Origin: Altererythrobacter sp.
GTDB taxonomy: Bacteria; Pseudomonadota; Alphaproteobacteria; Sphingomonadales; Sphingomonadaceae
Length of the DNA stretch: 64,000 nt
Reading direction: 5' to 3'
NCBI GenBank assembly: GCA_016793865.1
Contig: JAEULJ010000009.1
Coordinates: 79,081-143,080 of the forward strand
Below the pieces are notes generated by a model that ran no database searches, was not told the DNA's origin, and saw only the letters and a program-made list of their open reading frames with translations. Both the position numbers and the translations under genes were made by a program. Shown in pieces: positions 56,418 through 64,000 of this stretch; within the stretch, counting starts at the first letter, position 1, and each line of letters opens with the position of its first letter.

Positions 56418-58169
56418 TCAGGCCGCCGTCGCGACCGAAGGGTCGGGCCCGGCGGCGGCGACGTGCCGGTCGCGCCCGCTCCTCTTGGCCTCGTATAGCG
56501 CTGTGTCGGCGCGCCGGTAGACGTGCCGCCATGTGCGGTCGTCGGCGATGATGCCGGATGCGGAGCCGATGCTGACGGTGATGCGAATGCCGTCCGTCAT
56601 CGGCGTCGCGCGGAAGGCGCGGAGGATCGTGCCGGCGCTGTCGTCGCGTTCGCTATAGGGTACGATGAGCGCGAATTCCTCGCCGCCGAGGCGGCCGACG
56701 ACCGCGCCCACCGGCGAGATGCTCTCGATCAGCCGTCCGGCCTCGCGCAGCACGCGGTCGCCGAACTCGTGCCCGAAACCGTCGTTGACGGTCTTGAAGT
56801 GATCGATGTCGATCAGCAGCAGCCGCGATTTCAGCTTGCCCTTGCCGCTCCTGCGGATGCCGTATTCGATGAAGGCGCGGCGGTTGAGAAGGCCGGTCAG
56901 CGCGTCGGTTTCGGCGAGGTAAGTCAGTTCGATCTCGCGGGCACGGGCCTCGTCGCGCTCGGCGCGAATGTTGGAGATGCGGTAGGCGATGCCGATCATG
57001 CTCAGCACGCATTCCAGGCACATCGCGTAGAAATAGCTGTCCTCGATGAACGCGCTCGTCTCGACGAAGCCGAGCGCGACAAGGATGCGGGCGAAGGCCC
57101 CGGCGAGGGGCACCGCCCATGCCACCGTGTAGATGAGGATGATGCGGCTGCCTCGGCGCCATGCGATGATCGCCAGCGGGAAGATCAGCGCCATCGTGAG
57201 CGCGCCGAGGATGTTGACCACGGCGAGCGGGATATGGAGCAGCTCCGGCGCTTGGAACAGCGTGATAAGCGCGATGACGCCCGCGCCGCACTGCAATGTC
57301 GCGAGTGCGATGCCGGTGATCGCCAGCCGCATGTGCACGGTGCCGCGCTCCAGCAGCGTGATCGTGAAGACCACCGCGAACCACAGCATCACGGGCAGAA
57401 CAGCTTCTGCGGCGACGTTGCCCAGCATCGGCGGCAATCCCGCGGGAAGCATCCGCATCAGGATGCCGGATGCGGCGAGGCCATAGAGCAGGGTTGCGGC
57501 GGTCATGCCGCAGTAGAAGAAGAGGAACGCGTAGCGCAGCCACACGAGCAGCACGAGATTGAAGAACAGGGTGGCGAAGATCACGCCGCCGAACAGGCCG
57601 TAGATCAGCGATTGTCGTTCGGTTTCAATGGATTCCGCCCGGGCGTTCTCCACCGCGGGGCGAACGAAGGCGCCGCGTGGGTCGACGACCTTCTCGGCGT
57701 GCAGCGCGATGGTTTCGATCGTGCCCGCCCGCCATGGGATACGCAGCCGGAACATGCCGCCAAGCTCGGTGTGACGACTGGCGGAGGCCGCATCATGGCG
57801 CATCGTCCACACGAACCCGTCCGCATAGCGGATGTAAAGCGTAACCTCCTCGAAAAGCGTTTGTTTGACGTGGACGGATAGGGGCTCTGCCGGATGCTGC
57901 GTGAGTTCGAGGCCGGATTTCACCAGCCAGCTGTCGCGCATCTCGCCCGTGGATAGCCCGCCCGGGCAATCGTTGCGCGCGGCCCTCGCCATCGCGCCGG
58001 CAAGGCCTAGGTCCTTGTGATCGGGGAAAATGCACGCGTCGGTGCCGATATCGAGCGCAATCCGCGCGTTCGCCGCCGATGAAATGGCCAGAGCACAGAA
58101 AAGCAATCCCGCAAACAGGAGCAGGCCGCGCCGTGCGAACACGGCGGTTATGCCGAAAAAACCATGCAT
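56418..58169 (-). CDS. 7TMR-DISM-type diguanylate cyclase
   Basis: A 583-residue protein with a signal peptide, a periplasmic ligand domain (about 40-185), seven hydrophobic helices (about 185-395) in the 7TMR-DISM pattern, and a GGDEF domain. GRLGGEEFALIV (about residues 490-501) is an intact active-site variant and TDALTGLLNRRAFIEYG starts the domain. Members of this class sense sugars or other small ligands and make c-di-GMP. The gene heads the operon with the GGDEF-EAL protein and is divergent from gmk. Confidence 0.9.
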   Translation of the reverse strand: MHGFFGITAVFARRGLLLFAGLLFCALAISSAANARIALDIGTDACIFPDHKDLGLAGAMARAARNDCPGGLSTGEMRDSWLVKSGLELTQHPAEPLSVHVKQTLFEEVTLYIRYADGFVWTMRHDAASASRHTELGGMFRLRIPWRAGTIETIALHAEKVVDPRGAFVRPAVENARAESIETERQSLIYGLFGGVIFATLFFNLVLLVWLRYAFLFFYCGMTAATLLYGLAASGILMRMLPAGLPPMLGNVAAEAVLPVMLWFAVVFTITLLERGTVHMRLAITGIALATLQCGAGVIALITLFQAPELLHIPLAVVNILGALTMALIFPLAIIAWRRGSRIILIYTVAWAVPLAGAFARILVALGFVETSAFIEDSYFYAMCLECVLSMIGIAYRISNIRAERDEARAREIELTYLAETDALTGLLNRRAFIEYGIRRSGKGKLKSRLLLIDIDHFKTVNDGFGHEFGDRVLREAGRLIESISPVGAVVGRLGGEEFALIVPYSERDDSAGTILRAFRATPMTDGIRITVSIGSASGIIADDRTWRHVYRRADTALYEAKRSGRDRHVAAAGPDPSVATAA

Positions 58170-58267
58170 CCTCTTTAGGTTAACGTAGTGGATGATAACG
58201 ATTCGCTAATTACGTTCTTCTTTGCGCAATCTTGACCGTGGCTCACCTTGCTTTATGTCCGGCGCGC

Positions 58268-58927
58268 ATGGACGCACGGACAGACAAGGCCGGAAAAATT
58301 GAGCGGCGCGGCATCCTTTTCGTGCTGTCTTCCCCCTCGGGCGCGGGAAAAACCACCATGGCGCGGCGGCTGCTGGCGGCGGAGCCGCAGATGGCGGTTT
58401 CGGTGTCGGCGACGACACGCGCCAAGCGCCCCGGCGAGGTGGACGGCATCGACTATCACTTCCGCACCGAGGCGCAGTTCGCGCGCATGGTCGAGGCCGG
58501 CGAGTTCCTCGAATGGGCGCATGTGTTCGGCAACCGCTACGGTACGCCGCGTGCCGCGGTGGAAACCGCGCTCCGCATGGGCCGCGACGTGCTGTTCGAT
58601 GTGGACTGGCAGGGCACGCAGCAGCTTGCGCAGTCGATGGGCGACGACGTTGTTTCCATTTTCCTGCTGCCGCCGACGATGGCCGAGCTGGAGCGCCGCC
58701 TGCGGGCGCGCCGTACGGACAGCGAAGAGGTGATCGAAGGCCGCATGGCGCGCGCTGCTGCGGAAATCAGCCACTGGCCCGAATACGACTACGTACTCGT
58801 CAACGAAGACATGCACGATTGCTTCGAACAGATTCACACCATCGTCCACGCTGAGCGGCTCCGCCGACAGCGCAGGGGCGCGTGGCTCACCGAATTCACC
58901 CGCGAGATGGTGGGAAAACAAGGCTGA
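58268..58927 (+). CDS. gmk: Guanylate kinase
   Basis: A 219-residue guanylate kinase that phosphorylates GMP to GDP. The P-loop SSPSGAGKTTMA, the GMP-binding VSATTRAKRPGEVDGIDYHF and the FDVDWQGTQQL strand are intact. It starts at MDARTDK after a promoter region shared with the divergent cyclase genes. rpoZ and spoT, which often neighbour gmk, are not adjacent. Confidence 0.96.
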   Translation: MDARTDKAGKIERRGILFVLSSPSGAGKTTMARRLLAAEPQMAVSVSATTRAKRPGEVDGIDYHFRTEAQFARMVEAGEFLEWAHVFGNRYGTPRAAVETALRMGRDVLFDVDWQGTQQLAQSMGDDVVSIFLLPPTMAELERRLRARRTDSEEVIEGRMARAAAEISHWPEYDYVLVNEDMHDCFEQIHTIVHAERLRRQRRGAWLTEFTREMVGKQG

Positions 58928-59003
58928 CCGAGCGCGGTGGCAGGGGGTTAACGCCCGCCTGCAGCGTACCTATGTGAATGCCGGAAACATCACGGGACGA
59001 ACG

Positions 59004-60488
59004 ATGAAAGCGAACCGATCACTCTGGCTGCTCGCCGCAGGCGCCATCGCGGGTACCAGCTTCGCCATGGCTGTGGACCAGATCGAGCCGCAGGCCTCGG
59101 CGCAACAGGTGGCGCAGCTTGCCGCCGCCGCCGCACCCCCCGAAACGCCGCGCCGCGTGCCAACCAGCAATACGGAGCTGATGCTGTCCTATGCGCCGCT
59201 CGTGAAGGCGAGTGTGCCTGCCGTCGTCAACGTCTACACGGCCCGCGTGAACCGCACGCGCCGCGATCCGTTCTGGGATCTGTTCTTCGGCGGCGGCCGC
59301 ATGACGCCGCAGCCGCGCGTTGAGCAGTCGCTCGGTTCGGGCGTCATCGTCGATGGCACGGGCCTCATCGTCACCAACAACCACGTCGTCGAGGGCGCGG
59401 ACGAGATCAAGGTCGCGCTTGCCGACCGGCGCGAGTTTTCCGCGAAGCTGATGTTCACCGACAAGCAGCTCGATCTTGCGCTGCTGAAGGTGGAGACGGG
59501 TGGTACGGCGCTTCCCGTCGTTCCGCTCGGCGACAGCGACCGTGCCGAGGTCGGCGATGTCGTCATCGCCATCGGCAACCCGTTCGGCGTCGGCCAGACC
59601 GTGACGCACGGCATCGTCTCGGCGCTGGCGCGCACGGGCGTCGGCATCAGCGACTACCAGTTCTTCGTGCAGACGGATGCGGCCATCAATCCGGGCAATT
59701 CAGGCGGCGCGCTGATCGGCATGGATGGCCGTCTCGTCGGCATCAACACCGCGATCTACTCGCGCTCGGGCGGTTCGAACGGCATCGGCTTCGCCATTCC
59801 GGCAAACATGGTCCGCCAGTTCATCGCGGGCGCGAAAACCGGCAAGATTTCCCGCCCGTGGCTCGGCATGGCGGGCCAGCCGGTAACGAGCGAGATCGCG
59901 CGCGCCTCGGGCCTCGACCGCCCGATGGGCGTTGTCATCAACGAGGTGACCAAGGGCTCGCCCGCCGAGCGCGCCGGCGTGCGGGTGGGGGACATCATCT
60001 ACGCCGTGGATGGCAAGGATGCCTCCGATCCCGATACGCTGCGCTACCTCGTCGCCAGCAAGCCCGTGGGCGAGACCGTGAAACTGACGCTTCTTCGTGG
60101 CGGCAAGGCAGAAAACGTAGCGCTGAAGCTCGTCTCGCCACCCGAAGTGCCGGCGCGTGACACGACACTTCTCGCCGGCCGCTCGATCCTCGCAGGTATC
60201 ACGGTCGCGAATCTCTCGCCGGCGCTTTCGGCCGAGCTTGGCGGCGGGTTGCCCGATGCGGGCGTGGTGGTGATCGGCGCCGATCCCCGCGCGCCTGCGC
60301 TGCGCTCCGGGCTTGTCCAGCCCGGCGACATCCTCGAAGCGGTGAACGGCCGCGCCGTGGCGAGTGCGAAGGGGCTGCAGGCGCAGGCGAACGACGCCGC
60401 TGCCGAAATGACGCTCCGCATGAGCCGCGGCGGCAGCACGCGCGAATGCTACTTCCGCGCGCCGTCCTCGCTGCAGTGCCGGGGTTGA
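59004..60488 (+). CDS. degP: Deg/HtrA-family periplasmic serine protease
   Basis: A 494-residue protease with an N-terminal signal segment. The catalytic triad is His127 (TNNHVVEGAD), Asp157 (DKQLDLALLKV) and Ser233 (NPGNSGGAL). Two PDZ domains follow (about 280-370 and 395-480), the first with VINEVTKGSPAERAGVRVGDIIYAVDG. It degrades misfolded envelope proteins. The start ATG at 59004 was chosen over a GTG 30 bp upstream. Family is firm; assignment to DegP versus DegQ or DegS is not possible from sequence alone. Confidence 0.92.
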   Translation: MKANRSLWLLAAGAIAGTSFAMAVDQIEPQASAQQVAQLAAAAAPPETPRRVPTSNTELMLSYAPLVKASVPAVVNVYTARVNRTRRDPFWDLFFGGGRMTPQPRVEQSLGSGVIVDGTGLIVTNNHVVEGADEIKVALADRREFSAKLMFTDKQLDLALLKVETGGTALPVVPLGDSDRAEVGDVVIAIGNPFGVGQTVTHGIVSALARTGVGISDYQFFVQTDAAINPGNSGGALIGMDGRLVGINTAIYSRSGGSNGIGFAIPANMVRQFIAGAKTGKISRPWLGMAGQPVTSEIARASGLDRPMGVVINEVTKGSPAERAGVRVGDIIYAVDGKDASDPDTLRYLVASKPVGETVKLTLLRGGKAENVALKLVSPPEVPARDTTLLAGRSILAGITVANLSPALSAELGGGLPDAGVVVIGADPRAPALRSGLVQPGDILEAVNGRAVASAKGLQAQANDAAAEMTLRMSRGGSTRECYFRAPSSLQCRG

Positions 60489-60503
60489 AGTCGGGCCTGA
60501 GCC

Positions 60504-62522
60504 CTATTCGAATTCCATGATGATGGCGTCCACGGCGAGGCTGTCGCCCGCCTTGGCGTTCACGGACTTCACCACCGCCGTCTTCTCGGCGCGGAGGATG
60601 TTTTCCATCTTCATCGCCTCGACGACCGCGAGCGCCTGACCCGGTTCCACCGTGTCGCCCGCCGCGGCCGAGACCGAAACGACGAGGCCCGGCATCGGGC
60701 AGAGCAGGAACTTCGAAAGGTCCGGCGGGATCTTCTCGATCATGTGCTCGGCGAGCGCGCTCGCACGCGGCGTCAGCGCGCGGACGTTGTGGGCGGAGCC
60801 CTTCACGGTCATGCGGTAGCCCACGGCTTTCAGCGCCAGCTTCACGGCAACGTCGCGGCCATCGACGTCGGCGAGGAACACGGGGTCGCCCGGCTCCCAT
60901 TCCGTCGCCACGTTGTGCGTGTGCGCGCCACCTTCGAACGTGTGCGTCACGGCCCAGCCGCTGCTCGTTTCCTCGGCGTGCACGGCGTACGGCTTGCGGT
61001 CGATCTCGATCACCCAGTTCGGGCCGAACTGCGCGCCGTGGCCGTTGAGCTGGCCCTCGATGAACTGCGCCCGCTGCACGGTGATGGCGTTGATGACCGC
61101 AGCGGCGATGATCAGGTCGTCGCGCTTCCCGTCGGTGAAGGGCGCACCCTCGAAGCCGTCCGGATATTCCTCGGCGATGAAGCCGGTGGTGAGGCGCCCG
61201 TCGCGGAAGCGCTGGTGCTGCATCACGGCGGAAAGGAAGTCGATGTTGTGGCCGATGCCGTCGATCCGGTAGCGGTCGAGCGCTGCGACCTGAAGGTCGG
61301 CGGCTTCCTCGCGCGTCGGCGCGTGGGTGATGAGCTTGGCGATCATCGGATCGTAGAACATCGAAATCTCGCTGCCCTCGACAACGCCGGTGTCCACGCG
61401 CACCGTCGTCTCGCCGCTCGTCTCCTCGGGCGGCGCGTAGCGCGTCAGGCGGCCGATAGAGGGCAGGAAGTTGCGGTAGGGGTCTTCGGCATAGACACGG
61501 CTTTCGAGCGCCCAGCCGGAGAGCTTCACGTCGTCCTGCGTGAACGCCAGCTTCTCGCCCGCCGCGACGCGGATCATCTGCTCCACGAGGTCGAGCCCGG
61601 TGATGCACTCCGTCACCGGATGCTCCACCTGCAGGCGGGTGTTCATCTCGAGGAAGTAGAAGCCCTGCCCGGTGGTATCTGCGCCGCTGACGATCAGTTC
61701 GACCGTGCCTGCGCTGTAGTACCCCACGGCCTTCGACAGCGCGACGGCCTGCTCGCCCATCGCCTTGCGCATCTCAGGCGTCACGAAGGGCGAGGGCGCC
61801 TCCTCGATCACCTTCTGGTGGCGGCGCTGGATCGAGCATTCGCGCTCGCCGAGGTAGAGCACGTTGCCGTGCTGATCGCCGAGTACCTGAATCTCGATGT
61901 GGCGCGGCTCGACGATGAACTTCTCGATAAACACGCGGTCGTCGCCGAAGCTGTTCAGCCCCTCGCGCTTCGTGGCCTCGAAACCCTCGCGCACGTCCTT
62001 TTCGGAGTAGGCGAGGCGCATACCCTTGCCGCCGCCGCCAGCGGAGGCCTTCATCATCACAGGATAGCCGATCTCGTTCGCGATACGGACGGCGTGCTCG
62101 GTGTCTTCGATCTCGCCGACGAAGCCGGGGACGACGTTGACGCCTGCGGCCTTGGCGAGCTTCTTCGATTCGATCTTGTCGCCCATTGCGGCGATGGCGT
62201 TCGGCGGCGGGCCGATGAAGGCGATGTTCTCTTCAGCGAGCTTCTTCGCGAACCACTCACGCTCCGAAAGGAAGCCGTAACCGGGGTGCACCGCCTCGGC
62301 GCCGGTCGCCTTGCAGGCGGCGATGATGGCGTCGCCAAGCAGGTAGGATTCGGCTGCAGGCGGCGGGCCGAGCCGCACGGCCTCATCCGCCATTTCCACG
62401 TGCAGCGCGCCCGCGTCCGCATCCGAATAGACCGCGACCGTCTTGATGCCCATGCGCCGCGCCGTCTTGATGACCCGGCAGGCGATCTCGCCGCGGTTCG
62501 CGATCAGGATTTTCTTGAACAT
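60504..62522 (-). CDS. pccA: Propionyl/acetyl-CoA carboxylase biotin-carrying alpha subunit, probable PccA
   Basis: A 672-residue biotin-dependent carboxylase alpha subunit. It has the biotin carboxylase domain (opening FKKILIANRGEIACRVIKTA), the ATP-grasp region with ASAGGGGKGMRLAYSEKDV, the BT linker domain, and a C-terminal biotinyl domain with the biotinylation lysine (about Lys638) in VEAMKMENI. Fused BC-BT-BCCP architecture fits propionyl-CoA carboxylase. It turns propionyl-CoA to methylmalonyl-CoA with a beta subunit, which is not in the window, nor is the mutase. Together with the prp operon this gives two possible routes for propionyl-CoA. Confidence 0.9.
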   Translation of the reverse strand: MFKKILIANRGEIACRVIKTARRMGIKTVAVYSDADAGALHVEMADEAVRLGPPPAAESYLLGDAIIAACKATGAEAVHPGYGFLSEREWFAKKLAEENIAFIGPPPNAIAAMGDKIESKKLAKAAGVNVVPGFVGEIEDTEHAVRIANEIGYPVMMKASAGGGGKGMRLAYSEKDVREGFEATKREGLNSFGDDRVFIEKFIVEPRHIEIQVLGDQHGNVLYLGERECSIQRRHQKVIEEAPSPFVTPEMRKAMGEQAVALSKAVGYYSAGTVELIVSGADTTGQGFYFLEMNTRLQVEHPVTECITGLDLVEQMIRVAAGEKLAFTQDDVKLSGWALESRVYAEDPYRNFLPSIGRLTRYAPPEETSGETTVRVDTGVVEGSEISMFYDPMIAKLITHAPTREEAADLQVAALDRYRIDGIGHNIDFLSAVMQHQRFRDGRLTTGFIAEEYPDGFEGAPFTDGKRDDLIIAAAVINAITVQRAQFIEGQLNGHGAQFGPNWVIEIDRKPYAVHAEETSSGWAVTHTFEGGAHTHNVATEWEPGDPVFLADVDGRDVAVKLALKAVGYRMTVKGSAHNVRALTPRASALAEHMIEKIPPDLSKFLLCPMPGLVVSVSAAAGDTVEPGQALAVVEAMKMENILRAEKTAVVKSVNAKAGDSLAVDAIIMEFE

Positions 62523-62621
62523 GAAAGGCGGCGCCCCCCGAAAGCTATGACGCGGACCTTCAAGCGGTGAAGTGCGGCGCCGTCAAGCCTTGAGGCGGCG
62601 CGGCCCCTGTCTGCCTTTCGT

Positions 62622-63764
62622 TCAGTAGCGGCGGCGGGCGCCCGTGCCGATAAAGATATGCGGATAGCGCTTGCTGCATTCTTTCGGGCTGGCCGGGAAA
62701 AAGCGGCGGAAATCCTCGTCCACAAAGCCGGAGCCGCTGGCCTGAAGCATGGCATAGCCGGGATGGGTGTTGAACTCGACGACGATCGGGCCGGCTGGTG
62801 TGAACGCGATGTCCCAGCCAAGAATTGGCAGGCCGAACAGGGCGCTCTGGCCGAGCCGCACGATTTCGAGCGCGCGCTGCCAGTCCGGAAGCCTGAATCC
62901 CTTGATCGTGGCGCCCGTATCGGCATGGGTGTCGGTCCGCTGCAGCGAAAGGCCGAGACCCACATACATTTCGCTGAGCGTTCCGGTTTCGATGTCGATG
63001 TTGGCGAAGCCGTTTCCCCCGGCGCCGAGGTTGAAGTTGTCGGTGACGTTCCTGCCCACGGGAATCCGGAAGGCGGCGCGGTGGATGCGGATTTCCTCGT
63101 CGGAGGCGAGGGTGACGATCCGCGCCGTCGCCACGCGTCTTCCTATACATGCGGCCACGTCCGGGTGCGGCGTGATGATGTGCTGGAGCAGGAGTCCGCC
63201 GACATCCTTGCCGCGCCGCCGCTCCACGAAGGCCTGAATCGGAAGATGCTCGCCGTTGATGGTGACGATGCTGTCCGTCGCCGGGTCGAACGCTTCCGCA
63301 TAGCAACTGTCGAGGCCGAACGCGCCGGCGGAAGGCTTCGCGAAGAAAGGATAGTTGCCGGCATCGCGCAGCCAGGCCTCGAAATCAGTGGGTGTCTTCA
63401 GCAGGGTGACGCCGGGGTGGAAACGCCTCGCCTGGTAGATCGCCTTCAGCGGCGCCGTGGGCAGTCCGCAGCTTTCCAGAAAGAGGTACGACAGCGCCTT
63501 GTCGTTGCCGATCCCGTACCACTGCGGGTCCTGCGCCATGTAGACGTCGCCCTTCGCCCAGGCTCCCATGAAACTCCGCTTGTTTTCAGGGGTGAGAGAC
63601 GAATCGAAAAGGCGATAATCGAAATACTCCTTGACGGAAATTTTTCCATCTCCAAGGCGAAGTCTCGATATGTCAAGAATTTGATCTATTATAGATCTTC
63701 CAGATCGCTTTTTTGTTTCTTTCAAGTTCCAGATTATTTCCGGAAAATTCATCCCGGTAATCAT
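62622..63764 (-). CDS. Sugar-transfer associated ATP-grasp domain protein
   Basis: A 380-residue protein with an ATP-grasp core (about 130-355), showing FAKPSAGAFGLDSC, GLLLQHIITPHPDVAAC and the metal-binding VVEFNTHPGYAMLQASG. It resembles the sugar-transfer associated ATP-grasp family, found near sugar and capsule genes, with unproven chemistry (probably a carboxylate-amine or similar ligation). The first 60 codons lie in a visibly AT-richer stretch (about 63560-63900), unlike the rest of the window. The start is ATG 63764, with MNFPEII (63752) as an alternative. The neighbouring genes past 64 kb may show its pathway. Confidence 0.7.
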   Translation of the reverse strand: MITGMNFPEIIWNLKETKKRSGRSIIDQILDISRLRLGDGKISVKEYFDYRLFDSSLTPENKRSFMGAWAKGDVYMAQDPQWYGIGNDKALSYLFLESCGLPTAPLKAIYQARRFHPGVTLLKTPTDFEAWLRDAGNYPFFAKPSAGAFGLDSCYAEAFDPATDSIVTINGEHLPIQAFVERRRGKDVGGLLLQHIITPHPDVAACIGRRVATARIVTLASDEEIRIHRAAFRIPVGRNVTDNFNLGAGGNGFANIDIETGTLSEMYVGLGLSLQRTDTHADTGATIKGFRLPDWQRALEIVRLGQSALFGLPILGWDIAFTPAGPIVVEFNTHPGYAMLQASGSGFVDEDFRRFFPASPKECSKRYPHIFIGTGARRRY

Positions 63765-64000
63765 GAAATATCAATTCCCTGTTTGGTCGTTGAGTTGAAA
63801 GCGATTGATCTTCAAGAAGAGCTAAAGTGCAGTCTGGATTTTTATTGAAAGGGATGTGGAACGGTAAATGGAATTGTGACGGAACGTGCATTTTTTGCCA
63901 CAAGCGCAAGTGAGGTCTGTGCGTCCATCATGGGACTATTGCAATATCCTCCGTCCACCGGCGAAAGGCCGGGCGCCGCGGCTGGTCAACGGATACGGCG

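Noticed and set aside
54194-56551. A 785-codon plus-strand frame over the GGDEF-EAL gene
   Set aside because: The minus-strand frame has complete GGDEF and EAL motifs; the plus-strand product is Arg/Glu-rich filler.
60744-62570. A 608-codon plus-strand frame over pccA
   Set aside because: The minus strand encodes a complete biotin-dependent carboxylase subunit.
62545-62621. GC-rich inverted sequence between pccA and the ATP-grasp gene as a terminator
   Set aside because: GCGCCG/CGGCGC can pair but there is no T run and the loop geometry is poor; not strong enough to list.
63673-63909. A 78-codon minus-strand frame upstream of the ATP-grasp gene
   Set aside because: It is in another frame, overlaps the ATP-grasp start and has no domain. 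A frameshifted N-terminus was considered, but the ATP-grasp protein already has full length.

Overview
The window is a high-GC alphaproteobacterial chromosome segment, most likely from the order Sphingomonadales. The evidence is an RpoB/RpoC pair of alphaproteobacterial type, an NDUFA12-type complex I subunit, a circularly permuted (two-piece) tmRNA gene, a HisKA_2/HWE-type histidine kinase, a BphO-BphP pair and a large TonB-dependent receptor in a glycan locus. No phage, transposase, CRISPR array or rRNA operon was seen.

Layout. 0-4.9 kb: the 5' part of a bacteriophytochrome with its heme oxygenase, a three-gene TelA/XpaC-like/PHA-granule-domain run, and a soluble PAS histidine kinase. 4.9-9.7 kb: a fatty acyl-AMP ligase divergent from recX-DUF192, then the NDUFA12-like gene and a DUF2155 gene whose 3' end overlaps the convergent aat gene. 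9.7-14.5 kb: tRNA-Trp(CCA), a GT87-like membrane protein, secE-nusG, an antisense aspartic protease, and rplK-rplA with a clear terminator. 14.5-19.1 kb: a giant DUF2339 membrane protein and mmsA. 19.2-28.2 kb: a glycan-utilisation locus (LacI regulator, exported EEP hydrolase, GH144-like glucanase, TonB receptor, GH3 beta-glucosidase) with a LacI-type operator in the divergent receptor/GH3 promoter region. 28.2-34.1 kb: a tripartite RND efflux operon. 34.1-40.8 kb: queH and the methylcitrate operon acnD-prpF-prpC-prpB. 41.3-49.8 kb: rpoB-rpoC with structured RNA between them and a strong terminator after rpoC. 49.9-53.8 kb: a 47-residue membrane peptide, a GT4 glycosyltransferase, ssrA (tmRNA), sspB and fumC. 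53.8-58.2 kb: two c-di-GMP enzymes. 58.3-64 kb: gmk, a Deg-type protease, the biotin-carrying subunit of propionyl-CoA carboxylase, and an ATP-grasp protein in a less GC-rich patch.

Themes. Propionyl-CoA metabolism recurs: mmsA makes it, the prp operon oxidises it through methylcitrate and pccA carboxylates it. Tagging and targeting of stalled translation products sit side by side (ssrA, sspB). The best candidate for a less described system is the beta-glucan locus, whose gene set and operator point to a LacI-controlled beta-1,2-glucan (or related beta-glucan) scavenging pathway that includes an unexplained EEP-family hydrolase. The second point of note is the gene order: rpoBC lies 27 kb from rplKA, rplJ and rplL are absent between them, and codon preference seems to shift near 41 kb. 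This could be a real rearrangement or an assembly join.
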